The notes under the pieces were generated by a model. It saw only the letters and a list, made by a program, of their open reading frames with translations, did no database searches and was not told where the DNA came from. 8,634 nt of DNA from assembly GCA_003491925.1 (NCBI GenBank), contig DNAU01000366.1, positions 3,353 to 11,986 on the forward strand. The letters run 5' to 3'. The translations under genes and the position numbers were made by a program. This stretch comes from Chloroflexota bacterium. GTDB taxonomy: Bacteria; Chloroflexota; Dormibacteria; Aeolococcales; Aeolococcaceae. This document shows, piece by piece, positions 1-8,068 of this stretch (positions are counted from its first letter, which is position 1; each line of letters starts with the position of its first letter).

Positions 1-1500
1 CAGTACGCCCAGCTGATCGCCCGCCGGGTGCGCGAGGCGCATGTCTACTCCGAGCTCGTGCCGGGGACCGTGAGCGTCGACGAGATCCGGCGCCGCGCGC
101 CGCGCGGCTTGATCTTCAGCGGCGGGCCGGCGTCGGTGTACGAGCCGGGAGCGCCCCATCCCGACCCGGCCATCTACACGCTCGGCCTGCCCATCCTCGG
201 GATCTGCTACGGGATGCAGCTCCTCGCCCATGACCTGGGCGGGATCGTCGAGCCGGCCAGCCGGCGCGAGTACGGCGCCGCCCAGCTCGACGTCGACGAC
301 GCGACGGGGATCTTCGAGGGCATCCCCTCCGAGACCGCCGTCTGGATGTCCCACGGCGACATCATCACCGGGCTCCCTGAGGGGTTCCGCCCCATCGCCC
401 ACTCGCTCAACTCGCCCTACGCCGCCTTCGCCGGACCGATGGGGCGCTACGGCATCCAATTCCACCCCGAGGTGGTCCACACCCCGGCCGGGAAGCAGCT
501 CCTCGCCAACTTCCTGACCCGCGTCTGCCGGTGCGCGCCCACCTGGGAGCCGGGCGCCTTCGTGCAGCGGACGGTGGCCGACATCCGCGCCCGGGTGGGC
601 GATGGCCGCGTCCTCTGCGCCCTCTCGGGTGGGGTCGACTCGGCGGTGGCGGCGACCCTGGTGCACCGGGCCGTCGGCGATCAGCTCACCTGCGTCTTCG
701 TCGACAACGGGCTGCTCCGCCGCGACGAGGGCCGGCGGGTGATCGAGGTCATGTCCCACCAGCGCCAGATCAAGCTGGTGCATGTCGACGCCACCGAACG
801 CTTCCTCACCGCGCTGGCCGGGATCACCGACCCCGAGGAGAAGCGGCGGCGGATCGGGCGGACCTTCATCGAGGTGTTCGAGGTCGAGGCCCGACGGCTG
901 GGCGACATCGACTTCCTGGCCCAGGGGACCCTCTACCCGGACGTGATCGAGTCGACCTCGCACGACACCCCCAGCGCCCGCACCATCAAGACCCACCACA
1001 ACGTCGGTGGTCTTCCGCCCGATCTCCGCTTCCAGCTCGTCGAGCCGCTCCGCTACCTCTTCAAGGACGAGGTGCGCCGGGTCGGCACCGAGCTCGGACT
1101 GCCCGAGGACATGGTCTGGCGCCAGCCCTTCCCCGGGCCGGGGTTGGCGATCCGGGTGATCGGTGAGGTGACCGGAGAGCGGCTGGAGGTGCTGCGGGCG
1201 GCTGATTGGATCGTGATCGACGAGGTGAAGCGCAGCGGCCTCTACCGCAAGGTGTGGCAGTCGTTCGCCATCCTCACCCCGATCTCCTCGGTGGGGGTGA
1301 TGGGCGACGGGCGCACTTACGCCAACGTGGTCGCGATCCGGATCGTCGAGTCCGACGACGCCATGACCGCCGACTGGGCCCGGGTCCCCTATGACGTGCT
1401 CGGGCTGATCAGCCGGCGCATCGTGAACGAGGTCCCCGGGGTCAACCGGGTCGTCTACGACATCAGCAGCAAGCCGCCCTCGACGATCGAGTGGGAGTAG
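1..1500 (+). CDS. guaA: GMP synthase (glutamine-hydrolysing), 5'-truncated by window edge
   Basis: GMP synthase makes GMP from XMP, ATP and glutamine in the cytoplasm, the last step of the guanine branch of purine synthesis. Reading frame 1 is open from base 1. It begins [12 protein letters not shown], which matches the usual segment just after the N-terminal DFGSQ motif, so only a few residues are missing and the ATG/GTG codons further in are not starts. The class I glutamine amidotransferase domain comes first: nucleophile Cys69 in GICYGMQ and the His155/Glu157 pair in HPEVVH. The ATP-pyrophosphatase domain follows, with P-loop SGGVDS at 209-214. The C-terminal dimerisation domain has [15 protein letters not shown] and the usual family ending KPPSTIEWE. 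All expected residues are present and the product looks fully functional. It converges on the small membrane-protein gene, with only 10 bp between the stop codons. Confidence 0.97.
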   Translation, partial: QYAQLIARRVREAHVYSELVPGTVSVDEIRRRAPRGLIFSGGPASVYEPGAPHPDPAIYTLGLPILGICYGMQLLAHDLGGIVEPASRREYGAAQLDVDDATGIFEGIPSETAVWMSHGDIITGLPEGFRPIAHSLNSPYAAFAGPMGRYGIQFHPEVVHTPAGKQLLANFLTRVCRCAPTWEPGAFVQRTVADIRARVGDGRVLCALSGGVDSAVAATLVHRAVGDQLTCVFVDNGLLRRDEGRRVIEVMSHQRQIKLVHVDATERFLTALAGITDPEEKRRRIGRTFIEVFEVEARRLGDIDFLAQGTLYPDVIESTSHDTPSARTIKTHHNVGGLPPDLRFQLVEPLRYLFKDEVRRVGTELGLPEDMVWRQPFPGPGLAIRVIGEVTGERLEVLRAADWIVIDEVKRSGLYRKVWQSFAILTPISSVGVMGDGRTYANVVAIRIVESDDAMTADWARVPYDVLGLISRRIVNEVPGVNRVVYDISSKPPSTIEWE

Positions 1501-1510
1501 TCGACGCCGC

Positions 1511-1849
1511 TCACCAGCTCGAGCGGGCGTGGGTTCTCCGCACCGCGGGCCGGGAGTACGGCTCCCAGGTGTCGGTCACCTTCGCCCAGCGGGAGCCGGT
1601 CAGTTTGGGGGACTGCCGCTGCCTGGCCTGGATCTTGAGGCGGATCACGGTCACGGCCAGGATCAGCAGGCCGAGCACAACCAGCGCGACCCCCAGCTCG
1701 ATCCGCTGCGACTGAGCGCCCGCGGAGCTCGACGCCGCGGTGCCGCTGCCCGCGGCCTGGACCGGCAGCGAGCCCAGACTGGCGAGGGTGACGAGAACGG
1801 GCGGGACGGCCGCCAGCGGGGCGAGCCAGCGACTCTGGGGGAACCTCAC
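1511..1849 (-). CDS. Small single-span membrane protein with signal peptide, function unknown
   Basis: I do not recognise the family. The 112-residue product has a textbook export signal: basic start MRFPQSRW, a hydrophobic stretch to about residue 28, and a likely cleavage site after PVQA (residue 32). A short Ser/Ala/Gly-rich linker follows, then one transmembrane helix (about 50-69, starting IELGVALVVLG), and a 40-residue basic tail containing RLKIQARQRQ. The positive-inside rule puts the tail in the cytoplasm and a very short N-terminal segment outside. A GTG three codons upstream (1858) is open but overlaps the ribosome binding site, so I chose the GTG at 1849, which sits 8 nt after AAGGAG. 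The gene is convergent with guaA and divergent from purD. The signal peptide plus helix layout is hard to get from a shadow frame, which supports it being real. Confidence 0.7.
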   Translation of the reverse strand: MRFPQSRWLAPLAAVPPVLVTLASLGSLPVQAAGSGTAASSSAGAQSQRIELGVALVVLGLLILAVTVIRLKIQARQRQSPKLTGSRWAKVTDTWEPYSRPAVRRTHARSSW

Positions 1850-1857
1850 GGCTGACA

Positions 1858-1863
1858 CTCCTT
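1858..1863 (-). promoter_or_regulatory. Ribosome binding site of the small membrane-protein gene
   Basis: AAGGAG on the minus strand lies 8 nt before the GTG at 1849. A more upstream GTG (1858-1856) shares its first base with this element and so cannot use it. The site therefore decides the start of the gene. Confidence 0.6.
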
Positions 1864-1993
1864 CGCGGGCGGATTGATCACCAGTGCCAGCCTAGGGCGC
1901 CCCGCTCGAACGCACCATACTCACTTGCATCCGAATTGCCCGGGTCAAGTGCACTGGTGGGGCCGCTGCTGGCCGCGCTGGGCCTCGATCCGC

Positions 1994-1999
1994 GACAAT
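1994..1999 (+). promoter_or_regulatory. Putative -10 element of purD (leaderless start)
   Basis: GACAAT lies 8 nt before the ATG of purD at 2008. No Shine-Dalgarno sequence precedes that ATG. The hexamer resembles a sigma70-type -10 box (TANNNT-like, first base G), and transcription would then begin at or within a base or two of the start codon. The same ACAATCGCT string occurs at the same distance before the gene at 6166. No convincing -35 box was seen. The call is inferred from position and from this repetition. Confidence 0.4.
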
Positions 2000-2007
2000 C
2001 GCTGCCG

Positions 2008-3281
<1,274 letters not shown>

Positions 3282-3285
<4 letters not shown>

Positions 3286-3797
3286 GCGTAGCCCGAGTGG
3301 GCATCGTGATGGGCAGCGAGTCCGATCTGCCGGTGATGCGCAAGTGCGGGGAGGTGCTCGACGAGTACGGCATCGCCTGGGAGATCGGGGTGATGTCGGC
3401 GCACCGGGCCCCCGATGTCGTCCGCGCCTATGCGAGGCAGGCGGAGCGCCGGGGCCTCCAGGTCCTGGTGGCCGGGGCCGGGGCGGCGGCCCACCTCCCC
3501 GGCGTGCTGGCGTCGATGACCCCTCTCCCGGTGATCGGTGTGCCCCTCGCCGGGACCCCGCTGGCCGGCATGGACGCCCTGCTCAGCATCGTGCAGATGC
3601 CGCCGGGGGTTCCGGTCGCGACCGTCGCGGTCGGCGAGATGGGCGCGCGCAACGCCGGCCATCTCGCGGCCCGGATCCTCGCCCTGCTCGATCCGGAGGT
3701 CGCCGCCGCGCTCACCGCCCGGCGTCACCAGATGGGCACTCGGGTGCGCCTCCCCGAGGGCTTCGACCTTGGCGGTCGGGGGATGACGGAGAGCTGA
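3282..3797 (+). CDS. purE: N5-carboxyaminoimidazole ribonucleotide mutase
   Basis: Class I PurE moves the carboxyl group of N5-CAIR to carbon 4 to give CAIR in IMP synthesis, acting as a cytoplasmic octamer. The 171-residue product shows GSESDLPVM near the N-terminus, SAHRAPD with the conserved His41, AGAGAAAHLPG with His71, and GMDALLSIVQMPPGVPVATVAVG near residues 97-119. The conserved second glycine of the usual AGAGGAAHLPG loop is Ala here, a mild change. The ATG at 3282 overlaps the purD TGA as ATGA. A longer open frame from 3237 lies inside purD and is discarded. Class I enzymes need PurK to supply N5-CAIR, and no purK lies beside it. Stop codons of purE and the convergent lipoprotein gene are 20 bp apart. 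Confidence 0.95.
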
Positions 3798-3817
3798 CGC
3801 CGGCTGCCCAGACCCGG

Positions 3818-4438
3818 TCAGAGGGCGCCGGGAAGGGTCGCCACCATCTCCACCTGGTTGGCCTGAGGTATCGCGAGGGTCGTCAGGAGTCCGGTGGACG
3901 GGTCGAGGACTCCGAGGTCCCCCGGGTCGACCTCGACGAGGAGGTGAGCTGCATCGATCCAGCCCAGGATGCCGTTGTACGTCCGACCCGTGTTGGTGGT
4001 CGTGCCGCCACTGCTCACCAGGGTCAGCGCCCCGTTCGAGCTGGCGGTGCAGGCCATCTGCGAGCCGTCTGGGGAGAGGTAGCAGTTCTGGTCGACAGGC
4101 GCCTCGCTCCCGTTGCCGTTGGCGAACGAGAGGAAGGGGTGAGCGGTGTCCGTCCAGTCCAGGGCCTCCACCGTGTCGGTCTCTCCGCTGTAGGCGCCGC
4201 TCGCGCCCAGGCTGATGGCGGTCTCGTAGCAGGCGATGCCTGCCGATGTGGGCAGGCCCATGATGCTGTCGCCCATGATCGTCGCGTTGGGCGTGCCCCA
4301 GGTCGCCTGGTTGGCGGGCGTCTGGCACACCGCGGCCGTGGCATCGCCGGTCGATGGGTCGACCACGTGATACGAGTTGCCACCGCAGCCGGGGCCGTCG
4401 CACGCCTCAGGCCCGGATGCGATCTCGTCGATCAGCGG
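3818..4438 (-). pseudogene. C-terminal part of a frameshifted secreted lipoprotein, probable beta-propeller domain
   Basis: This frame encodes 206 residues from PLIDEIASGPEACDG to the stop. Its first internal start is a GTG at 4366, but coding character clearly continues upstream of it to the frameshift. Repeated strand-turn patterns such as YHVVDPSTGD, CYLSPDGSQMACT, ILGWIDAAHLLVEV and LGVLDPSTGLLTTL look like WD40/TolB-type propeller blades, though no enzyme motif is visible. Six cysteines fit an exported, disulphide-bearing domain. The signal peptide needed for export lies in the other frame, at 4432-4632. Adding one base at the GGG run 4437-4439 (plus strand) fuses both parts into one 271-residue lipoprotein. 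The frame is either the body of a broken gene, a sequencing or assembly artefact, or a slippage product. The specific function is unknown. Confidence 0.65.
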
Positions 4439-4632
4439 GTCACCACGACGGCGAACGGGCCGGGCGGCGCCGGTGTCGGCGTGGCCTTCGGAGTTGGGCT
4501 GGAGGTGGTGTGCGCGGAGGCCGTCGGGCGCGCCGAGCCGGTGTGGGCGGCCCCAGGCGACGACGCGCAGCCCCCGAGCGCGGAGCCCGCGGCCACCAGG
4601 CAGCAGGCGGTGGTGGCGGCCCTGCGGAGCAT
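4432..4632 (-). pseudogene. N-terminal part of the frameshifted lipoprotein: signal peptide, lipobox and Pro/Thr linker
   Basis: The 66-residue frame starts MLRRAATTACCLVAAGSALGGC, a lipoprotein signal peptide with lipobox LGGC; Cys22 would be lipidated by Lgt and cleaved by LspA. A disordered Ser/Thr/Pro-rich linker follows (PTPKATPTPAPPGP), then FAVVVTR and a stop at 4432. A linker of this type normally leads into a folded extracytoplasmic domain, and one is found immediately downstream in the -1 frame. The ATG at 4632 is supported by AAGGA at 5-nt spacing. The gene lies 134 bp downstream of the GH36 gene on the same strand, so co-transcription is possible. I read this and the 3818-4438 frame as one gene split by loss of one base in a C run of the coding strand. 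Confidence 0.7.
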
Positions 4633-4637
4633 CGGAT

Positions 4638-4642
4638 TCCTT
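4638..4642 (-). promoter_or_regulatory. Ribosome binding site of the lipoprotein gene
   Basis: AAGGA on the minus strand lies 5 nt before the ATG at 4632. It fixes the start and supports the signal-peptide frame as the true beginning of the gene. Confidence 0.6.
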
Positions 4643-4766
4643 CGTGTGGCGGGCTTCGCAGATGCAACGGGGCCGTCGACGCGGGGCTACGTCGCCGCCG
4701 GCGGACGCTCGGATCTCACGCCGAGTGACGCCTGAGTCCCACCTCGCCGCCCGAGGACGGCGGTGG

Positions 4767-6098
4767 TCACGCGTCGACGAGCGGGCGTGGCGTCGAGGGC
4801 ACCAGGAGGCGGCGGGTGGTCTCCAGCCCCCAGCCGTCCAGCGTCGCCAGCCGGTCCCCGGACGCGCGGAGTCCGCCCCAGCGCTCCACCGTCTCGGCCC
4901 ACTCCTCGCGCCGCTCCATCCCCGGTCGGGCGATTAGGCAGTCGGGGTCGTTGATCCAGAAGCGGCCGTGCTGGAACGCCCGAGCCCGGACGGTCAGGGC
5001 CGCGCCGCGCCCCGAGGGTGCGCTGAGGTCGCCGCCCGGGGCGGGCTCGTAGTGGGTCGCGACGTCGGGGCCGACCCGCATGGCGTCGACCAGCCCGAGG
5101 CTGGGCAGGAGGGGCGCCCCGCAGCCGAGCAGGGTCGCCCGCGGTCCGACCGCGCCTCGGATGAGCCGGAGCGCCTCGCGATAGGCGGCGAGGGGTGAGG
5201 CGTCCTGGCGGCGCCGCCCCGGCAGCGCGCCCGCATAGAGGAAGTCGAGCTTGAAGTAGTCGAAGCCCCAGGAGAGCAGACGGCGGAAGACGCCCTGGAG
5301 GTGAGCCGCCGCGTCTGGATGGGTGACGTCGAGGACGCGCAGCCGCTGCCCCCAGTTCCAGCCGGCGTCGGCTCCCCCGACCAGCCATTCCGGATGCTCG
5401 GCGGCGACGCGGCTGCGCTCTCCGACCAGCAGCGGCGCGGTCCAGATCCCGGCGCGCCGCCCGGCCGCGCGGACCTCGGCGGCGACGGCGGCGAGCGGGC
5501 TGCCGAAGCGAGCCGTGGTGCGAACCCAGTTCCCGACATCGTCGGAGAAGCCGTCGTCGAGCTGGATGACCCCGATGGGGAGTCCAAGCTGTCCGGCCGC
5601 CCCCAGATTCTCCCTGATGTCGGGGGCGGTCACCCCGGCGAAGTACTGGTACCAGCTGCACCAGACCGGAGGGATCGAGCCCACCCCAGACCCGGCGTGG
5701 AGGTGGCCATAGCCGCCGGCCCAACCGGCCAGGGCCGTCTCGAGGTCGGGTGCCGTCACCGCCGTCTCGCTCACCGGGCCGTCGGCGGACACCACCAGGC
5801 GGCCGTCCACGAGGCGGGCACGGATCGACGCCACCTCGACGGCCGGGTCGGTCGCGGACCAGATCTGGGACGCTCCCCCGCCGCGGGGTGCCACCGCCAG
5901 CAGCCCCTCGCCCTGGAAACCGGAGCGGGGGAGGGGCTTCTCCGGACGGAAGCCCAGGACCTGGCGTTCCCGACTCGCCGGCCGTGGGGAGGTCACGTGC
6001 GCCGGGTAGGTCCCGGTCGGGCTCCACGACTGCCAGCCGTGCTCGTACACGAGCAGCTCGGCGGCCCCGGCAACCTCGCCCACGTCCGTGAAATTCAT
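4767..6098 (-). CDS. GH36-family alpha-galactosidase, cytoplasmic
   Basis: GH36 enzymes remove alpha-1,6-linked galactose from raffinose-type sugars and galactosides with retention of configuration. The 443-residue product follows the Thermotoga maritima GalA layout from memory: WQSWSPTG (22-29), WCSWYQYF (146-153), IQLDDGFSDD (178-187), GIWTAPLLVGE (217-227), then KLDFLYAGALPG with nucleophile Asp285, MRVGPD with acid/base Asp345, and RFWINDPDCLI (379-389). The two aspartates are 60 residues apart, as in TmGalA (327 and 387). It is about 100 residues shorter than TmGalA, mainly lacking the C-terminal beta domain. There is no signal peptide, so it should be cytoplasmic. The start is uncertain: an ATG at 6167 would add 23 atypical residues and run across the divergent promoter, so I prefer 6098. 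No ribosome binding site is clear. Substrate is inferred from family only. Confidence 0.85.
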   Translation of the reverse strand: MNFTDVGEVAGAAELLVYEHGWQSWSPTGTYPAHVTSPRPASRERQVLGFRPEKPLPRSGFQGEGLLAVAPRGGGASQIWSATDPAVEVASIRARLVDGRLVVSADGPVSETAVTAPDLETALAGWAGGYGHLHAGSGVGSIPPVWCSWYQYFAGVTAPDIRENLGAAGQLGLPIGVIQLDDGFSDDVGNWVRTTARFGSPLAAVAAEVRAAGRRAGIWTAPLLVGERSRVAAEHPEWLVGGADAGWNWGQRLRVLDVTHPDAAAHLQGVFRRLLSWGFDYFKLDFLYAGALPGRRRQDASPLAAYREALRLIRGAVGPRATLLGCGAPLLPSLGLVDAMRVGPDVATHYEPAPGGDLSAPSGRGAALTVRARAFQHGRFWINDPDCLIARPGMERREEWAETVERWGGLRASGDRLATLDGWGLETTRRLLVPSTPRPLVDA

Positions 6099-6150
6099 TG
6101 GTCGCCCGTTCCCGGCGGTCGGCGCCGATCTCCGCCCCACCTCACCCCCA

Positions 6151-6156
6151 TACAAT
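6151..6156 (+). promoter_or_regulatory. Putative -10 element of the biotin-domain carboxyltransferase-like gene (leaderless start)
   Basis: TACAAT is a good sigma70-type -10 hexamer. It ends 9 nt before the ATG at 6166, so transcription would start within a few bases of the start codon, and no Shine-Dalgarno is present. It lies in the 67-bp gap between the divergent GH36 start (6098) and this gene. No clear -35 box was found. It shares ACAATCGCT with the purD upstream region. Confidence 0.5.
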
Positions 6157-6165
6157 CGCTCGGTC

Positions 6166-7950
6166 ATGCCGCGTCTGGAGCTGGTCGAGGCCTCGCTTCG
6201 CTACGGGCAGCAGGCTCTCATGCTCAGCCGGCTGCGCCAGCGGCACGCCGTCCGCGCGGCGGAGCTCCTCGACACCTGTGGCTTCTCCGCGCTGGAGGTC
6301 TTCGGCGGGGCCACCTTCGAGGCTCAGCTCCGCTTCCTGGGCGAGGATCCCTTCGAACGGCTCCGCGCCCTGGCGGCCGCCGCTCCTCGGACCCCGCTGA
6401 TGGCCACCCTCAGCGGCCAGATGCTGGTCAGCCATCGCCACCTTCCCGACGATGTCGTCGAGGCCTTCATTCGCCTCGCGGCCGAGGCGGGTATCGGCAT
6501 CTTCCGGCTTCTCGACCCGCTCAACGACGTCGCCAACCTGGCAACCGCGATCCGGGCCGCCAAGGCCGCTGGAGCATCCGTCGAGGGGGTCGTGGTCTGC
6601 TCTGACGCCGGGGTGGCCACCCTCGCCGCCCTGGCCCGCACGCTGGCCGGGCTGGGCTGCGACTCCGTCTGCCTTCATGATCCTCTGGGAGCGGCCGGCT
6701 CCGCGCGAGCGGCCGCGCTGGTCGCCGCTGCGGTCCGGGCCGCCGGCGTCCCCGTGACGGTGAGCTTCTGCGCCCAGGCGGGCCAGGCCGAGATCGCCTA
6801 CCGGGCCGCCCATGAGGCCGGCGCGACGCGTGCCGACGTCTGCGTCTCGCCCCTGGGCGGCGGGGCCGCCCTTCCCCCCGCGGAGGCGGTGATCGCCGGC
6901 TTCGCGGACACCGAGAACTCGACCGCCCTCGAGCTCGAACCGGTGGTCCGGGTGGCCCACTTCCTCGAGGAGGTCGCCCCTCTCTACGCGGACTCGCTGG
7001 ACCCGACCCTCTTTCGCTTCGACGGCGCCGCCCTCCGCGGCATGCTCCCGGTCTCCGCGATGGGTCACGGGATCGCCGAGCTCCGCGAGCGTGGCGCCCT
7101 GGAGCGCCTCCCCGACGTCGAGGCGGAGATCTCGCGGGTGCGGCGCGAGCTCGGCGACCCACCGCCCGTCTCCCCGCTGCCCGAGGTGATCACCACCCAG
7201 GCCGTCTACAACGTCTTCGAGGGCGATCGCTACGCGACCATCAGCCAGGAGATCAGGGACTACTGCCTCGGCTACTTCGGCACCCCGCCGGAGCCGATCG
7301 ACCCCGATGTGCGCGAGCTGGTCAACGGCCGGGAGGAGCCCATCACCTGCCGGCCGGCCGACCTCCTGGAGCCCGGCCTGCCGGCGGCCAGGGAGGAGCT
7401 CGCGCGCGAGGGCGTCCGGGCCGACCCGGAGGCGCTCGTGACCCTCGCGCTCTTCGGGGCGGACTTCGTCGCCTTCGCACGGGGAGAGTCGCCGGTGGAG
7501 CGGCTCGCGGACGAGGACGCCGCACCTCCGGCCGGCTCTCCCGCCGCCGACGCGGCCCGCGCTCTGGCGGCTGACGAGGCCGAACCGGCGACGCCGGCGG
7601 GGGAGCCGGCCGACGAGGTGCGAGAGCTCCGGGTGGAGGTCGATGGGCAGACGTACGACGTCCGAGTCTTCGGTGCCGGGCCGGTCGGGCCGCGCCCCGT
7701 CTCCGCGGCGGGGCCGGCGGCCAGCCCGCGGACCGGGGAGGCCACCCTCACCGCTCCCATGCAGGGGCTGATCCTCAAGCTCCTCGTCAAGGTCGGCGAC
7801 CGGGTCCAGATCGGGGACGCCGTCGCGGTGCTCGAGGCGATGAAAATGCAGAACGAGATCATCGCCAACCGGAGCGGAATCGTGACCGAGGTCCACGTGA
7901 GCGAGGGGGACGTCGTCGGCCCCAGGGCACCGATCGTCGACATCGAGTGA
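6166..7950 (+). CDS. Carboxyltransferase-like protein (OadA/PycB family) with biotin domain; catalytic metal site lost
   Basis: The 594 residues align end to end with oxaloacetate decarboxylase alpha / pyruvate carboxylase subunit B: TIM-barrel transferase domain (about 1-290; LEVFGGATFE at 43-52, RFLGEDPFERLR at 56-67), PYC_OADA helical domain (about 290-440; TTQAVYNV, ITCRPADLLEP), Ala/Pro-rich linker (about 443-485), and biotinyl/lipoyl domain (about 525-594) with AMKM and biotinyl Lys560. Active enzymes bind a divalent metal through the Asp of LRDAHQS, a carbamylated Lys in IKDMxG and the His pair of HxHxT. Here these read LRYGQQ (Tyr13), LHDPLG (His171) and SFCAQ (Ser200, Cys202). The pyruvate-binding Arg of LLRGxN is Ser83. 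The frame is intact and the scaffold well kept, so this is not a decayed gene. It probably cannot do the normal reaction and may be a carrier/scaffold or have new chemistry. No biotin carboxylase gene is adjacent. Start chosen at 6166; the open frame extends upstream to 6088 without resemblance. Confidence 0.88.
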   Translation: MPRLELVEASLRYGQQALMLSRLRQRHAVRAAELLDTCGFSALEVFGGATFEAQLRFLGEDPFERLRALAAAAPRTPLMATLSGQMLVSHRHLPDDVVEAFIRLAAEAGIGIFRLLDPLNDVANLATAIRAAKAAGASVEGVVVCSDAGVATLAALARTLAGLGCDSVCLHDPLGAAGSARAAALVAAAVRAAGVPVTVSFCAQAGQAEIAYRAAHEAGATRADVCVSPLGGGAALPPAEAVIAGFADTENSTALELEPVVRVAHFLEEVAPLYADSLDPTLFRFDGAALRGMLPVSAMGHGIAELRERGALERLPDVEAEISRVRRELGDPPPVSPLPEVITTQAVYNVFEGDRYATISQEIRDYCLGYFGTPPEPIDPDVRELVNGREEPITCRPADLLEPGLPAAREELAREGVRADPEALVTLALFGADFVAFARGESPVERLADEDAAPPAGSPAADAARALAADEAEPATPAGEPADEVRELRVEVDGQTYDVRVFGAGPVGPRPVSAAGPAASPRTGEATLTAPMQGLILKLLVKVGDRVQIGDAVAVLEAMKMQNEIIANRSGIVTEVHVSEGDVVGPRAPIVDIE

Positions 7951-8000
7951 CGCCGCCGCCCGCCGGCGCGGCACCTCTCCGCCCCGGTCCACCACCTCGT

Positions 8001-8040
8001 CCACCCGCCGGCTCGTCGCACCGCGTCGTAACGCGGGTGG
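8001..8040 (+). repeat. Inverted repeat in the gap before the membrane-anchored protein gene
   Basis: CCACCCGC (8001-8008) and GCGGGTGG (8033-8040) are perfect 8-bp inverted repeats with a 24-nt loop. Inside it, a competing hairpin pairs CACCGCG (8019-8025) with CGCGGGTG (8032-8039), with one bulge. There is no T tract, so it is not a standard intrinsic terminator. In such GC-rich DNA it may be chance, or it may be a small leader structure. Confidence 0.35.
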
Positions 8041-8068
8041 CACCTGGGGCGTTCCTGTCCACGAGCCG

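Noticed and set aside
28..30. GTG as start of guaA
   Set aside because: The frame is open and family-like upstream to base 1, so the gene is cut by the window edge and this GTG is an internal Val codon.
1936..2007. A TTG-initiated N-terminal extension of purD
   Set aside because: The 24 added residues do not resemble PurD. The family N-terminus begins at the ATG at 2008, just after a -10-like box.
3798..3817. Bidirectional terminator between purE and the lipoprotein gene
   Set aside because: Only a 4-bp CCGG/CCGG pairing and no T runs on either strand.
4742..4756. CCTCG/CGAGG hairpin just after the GH36 stop as a terminator
   Set aside because: It is a 5-bp stem without a T tract. Such stems are frequent by chance at this GC content.
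4687..6027. A 446-codon minus-strand frame over the GH36 gene
   Set aside because: It overlaps the GH36 gene in another frame and is Arg/Pro/Gly-rich, while the GH36 frame carries all family motifs.
5301..6605. A 434-codon plus-strand frame
   Set aside because: It spans the antisense of GH36 and part of the next gene in a wrong frame, and is low-complexity.
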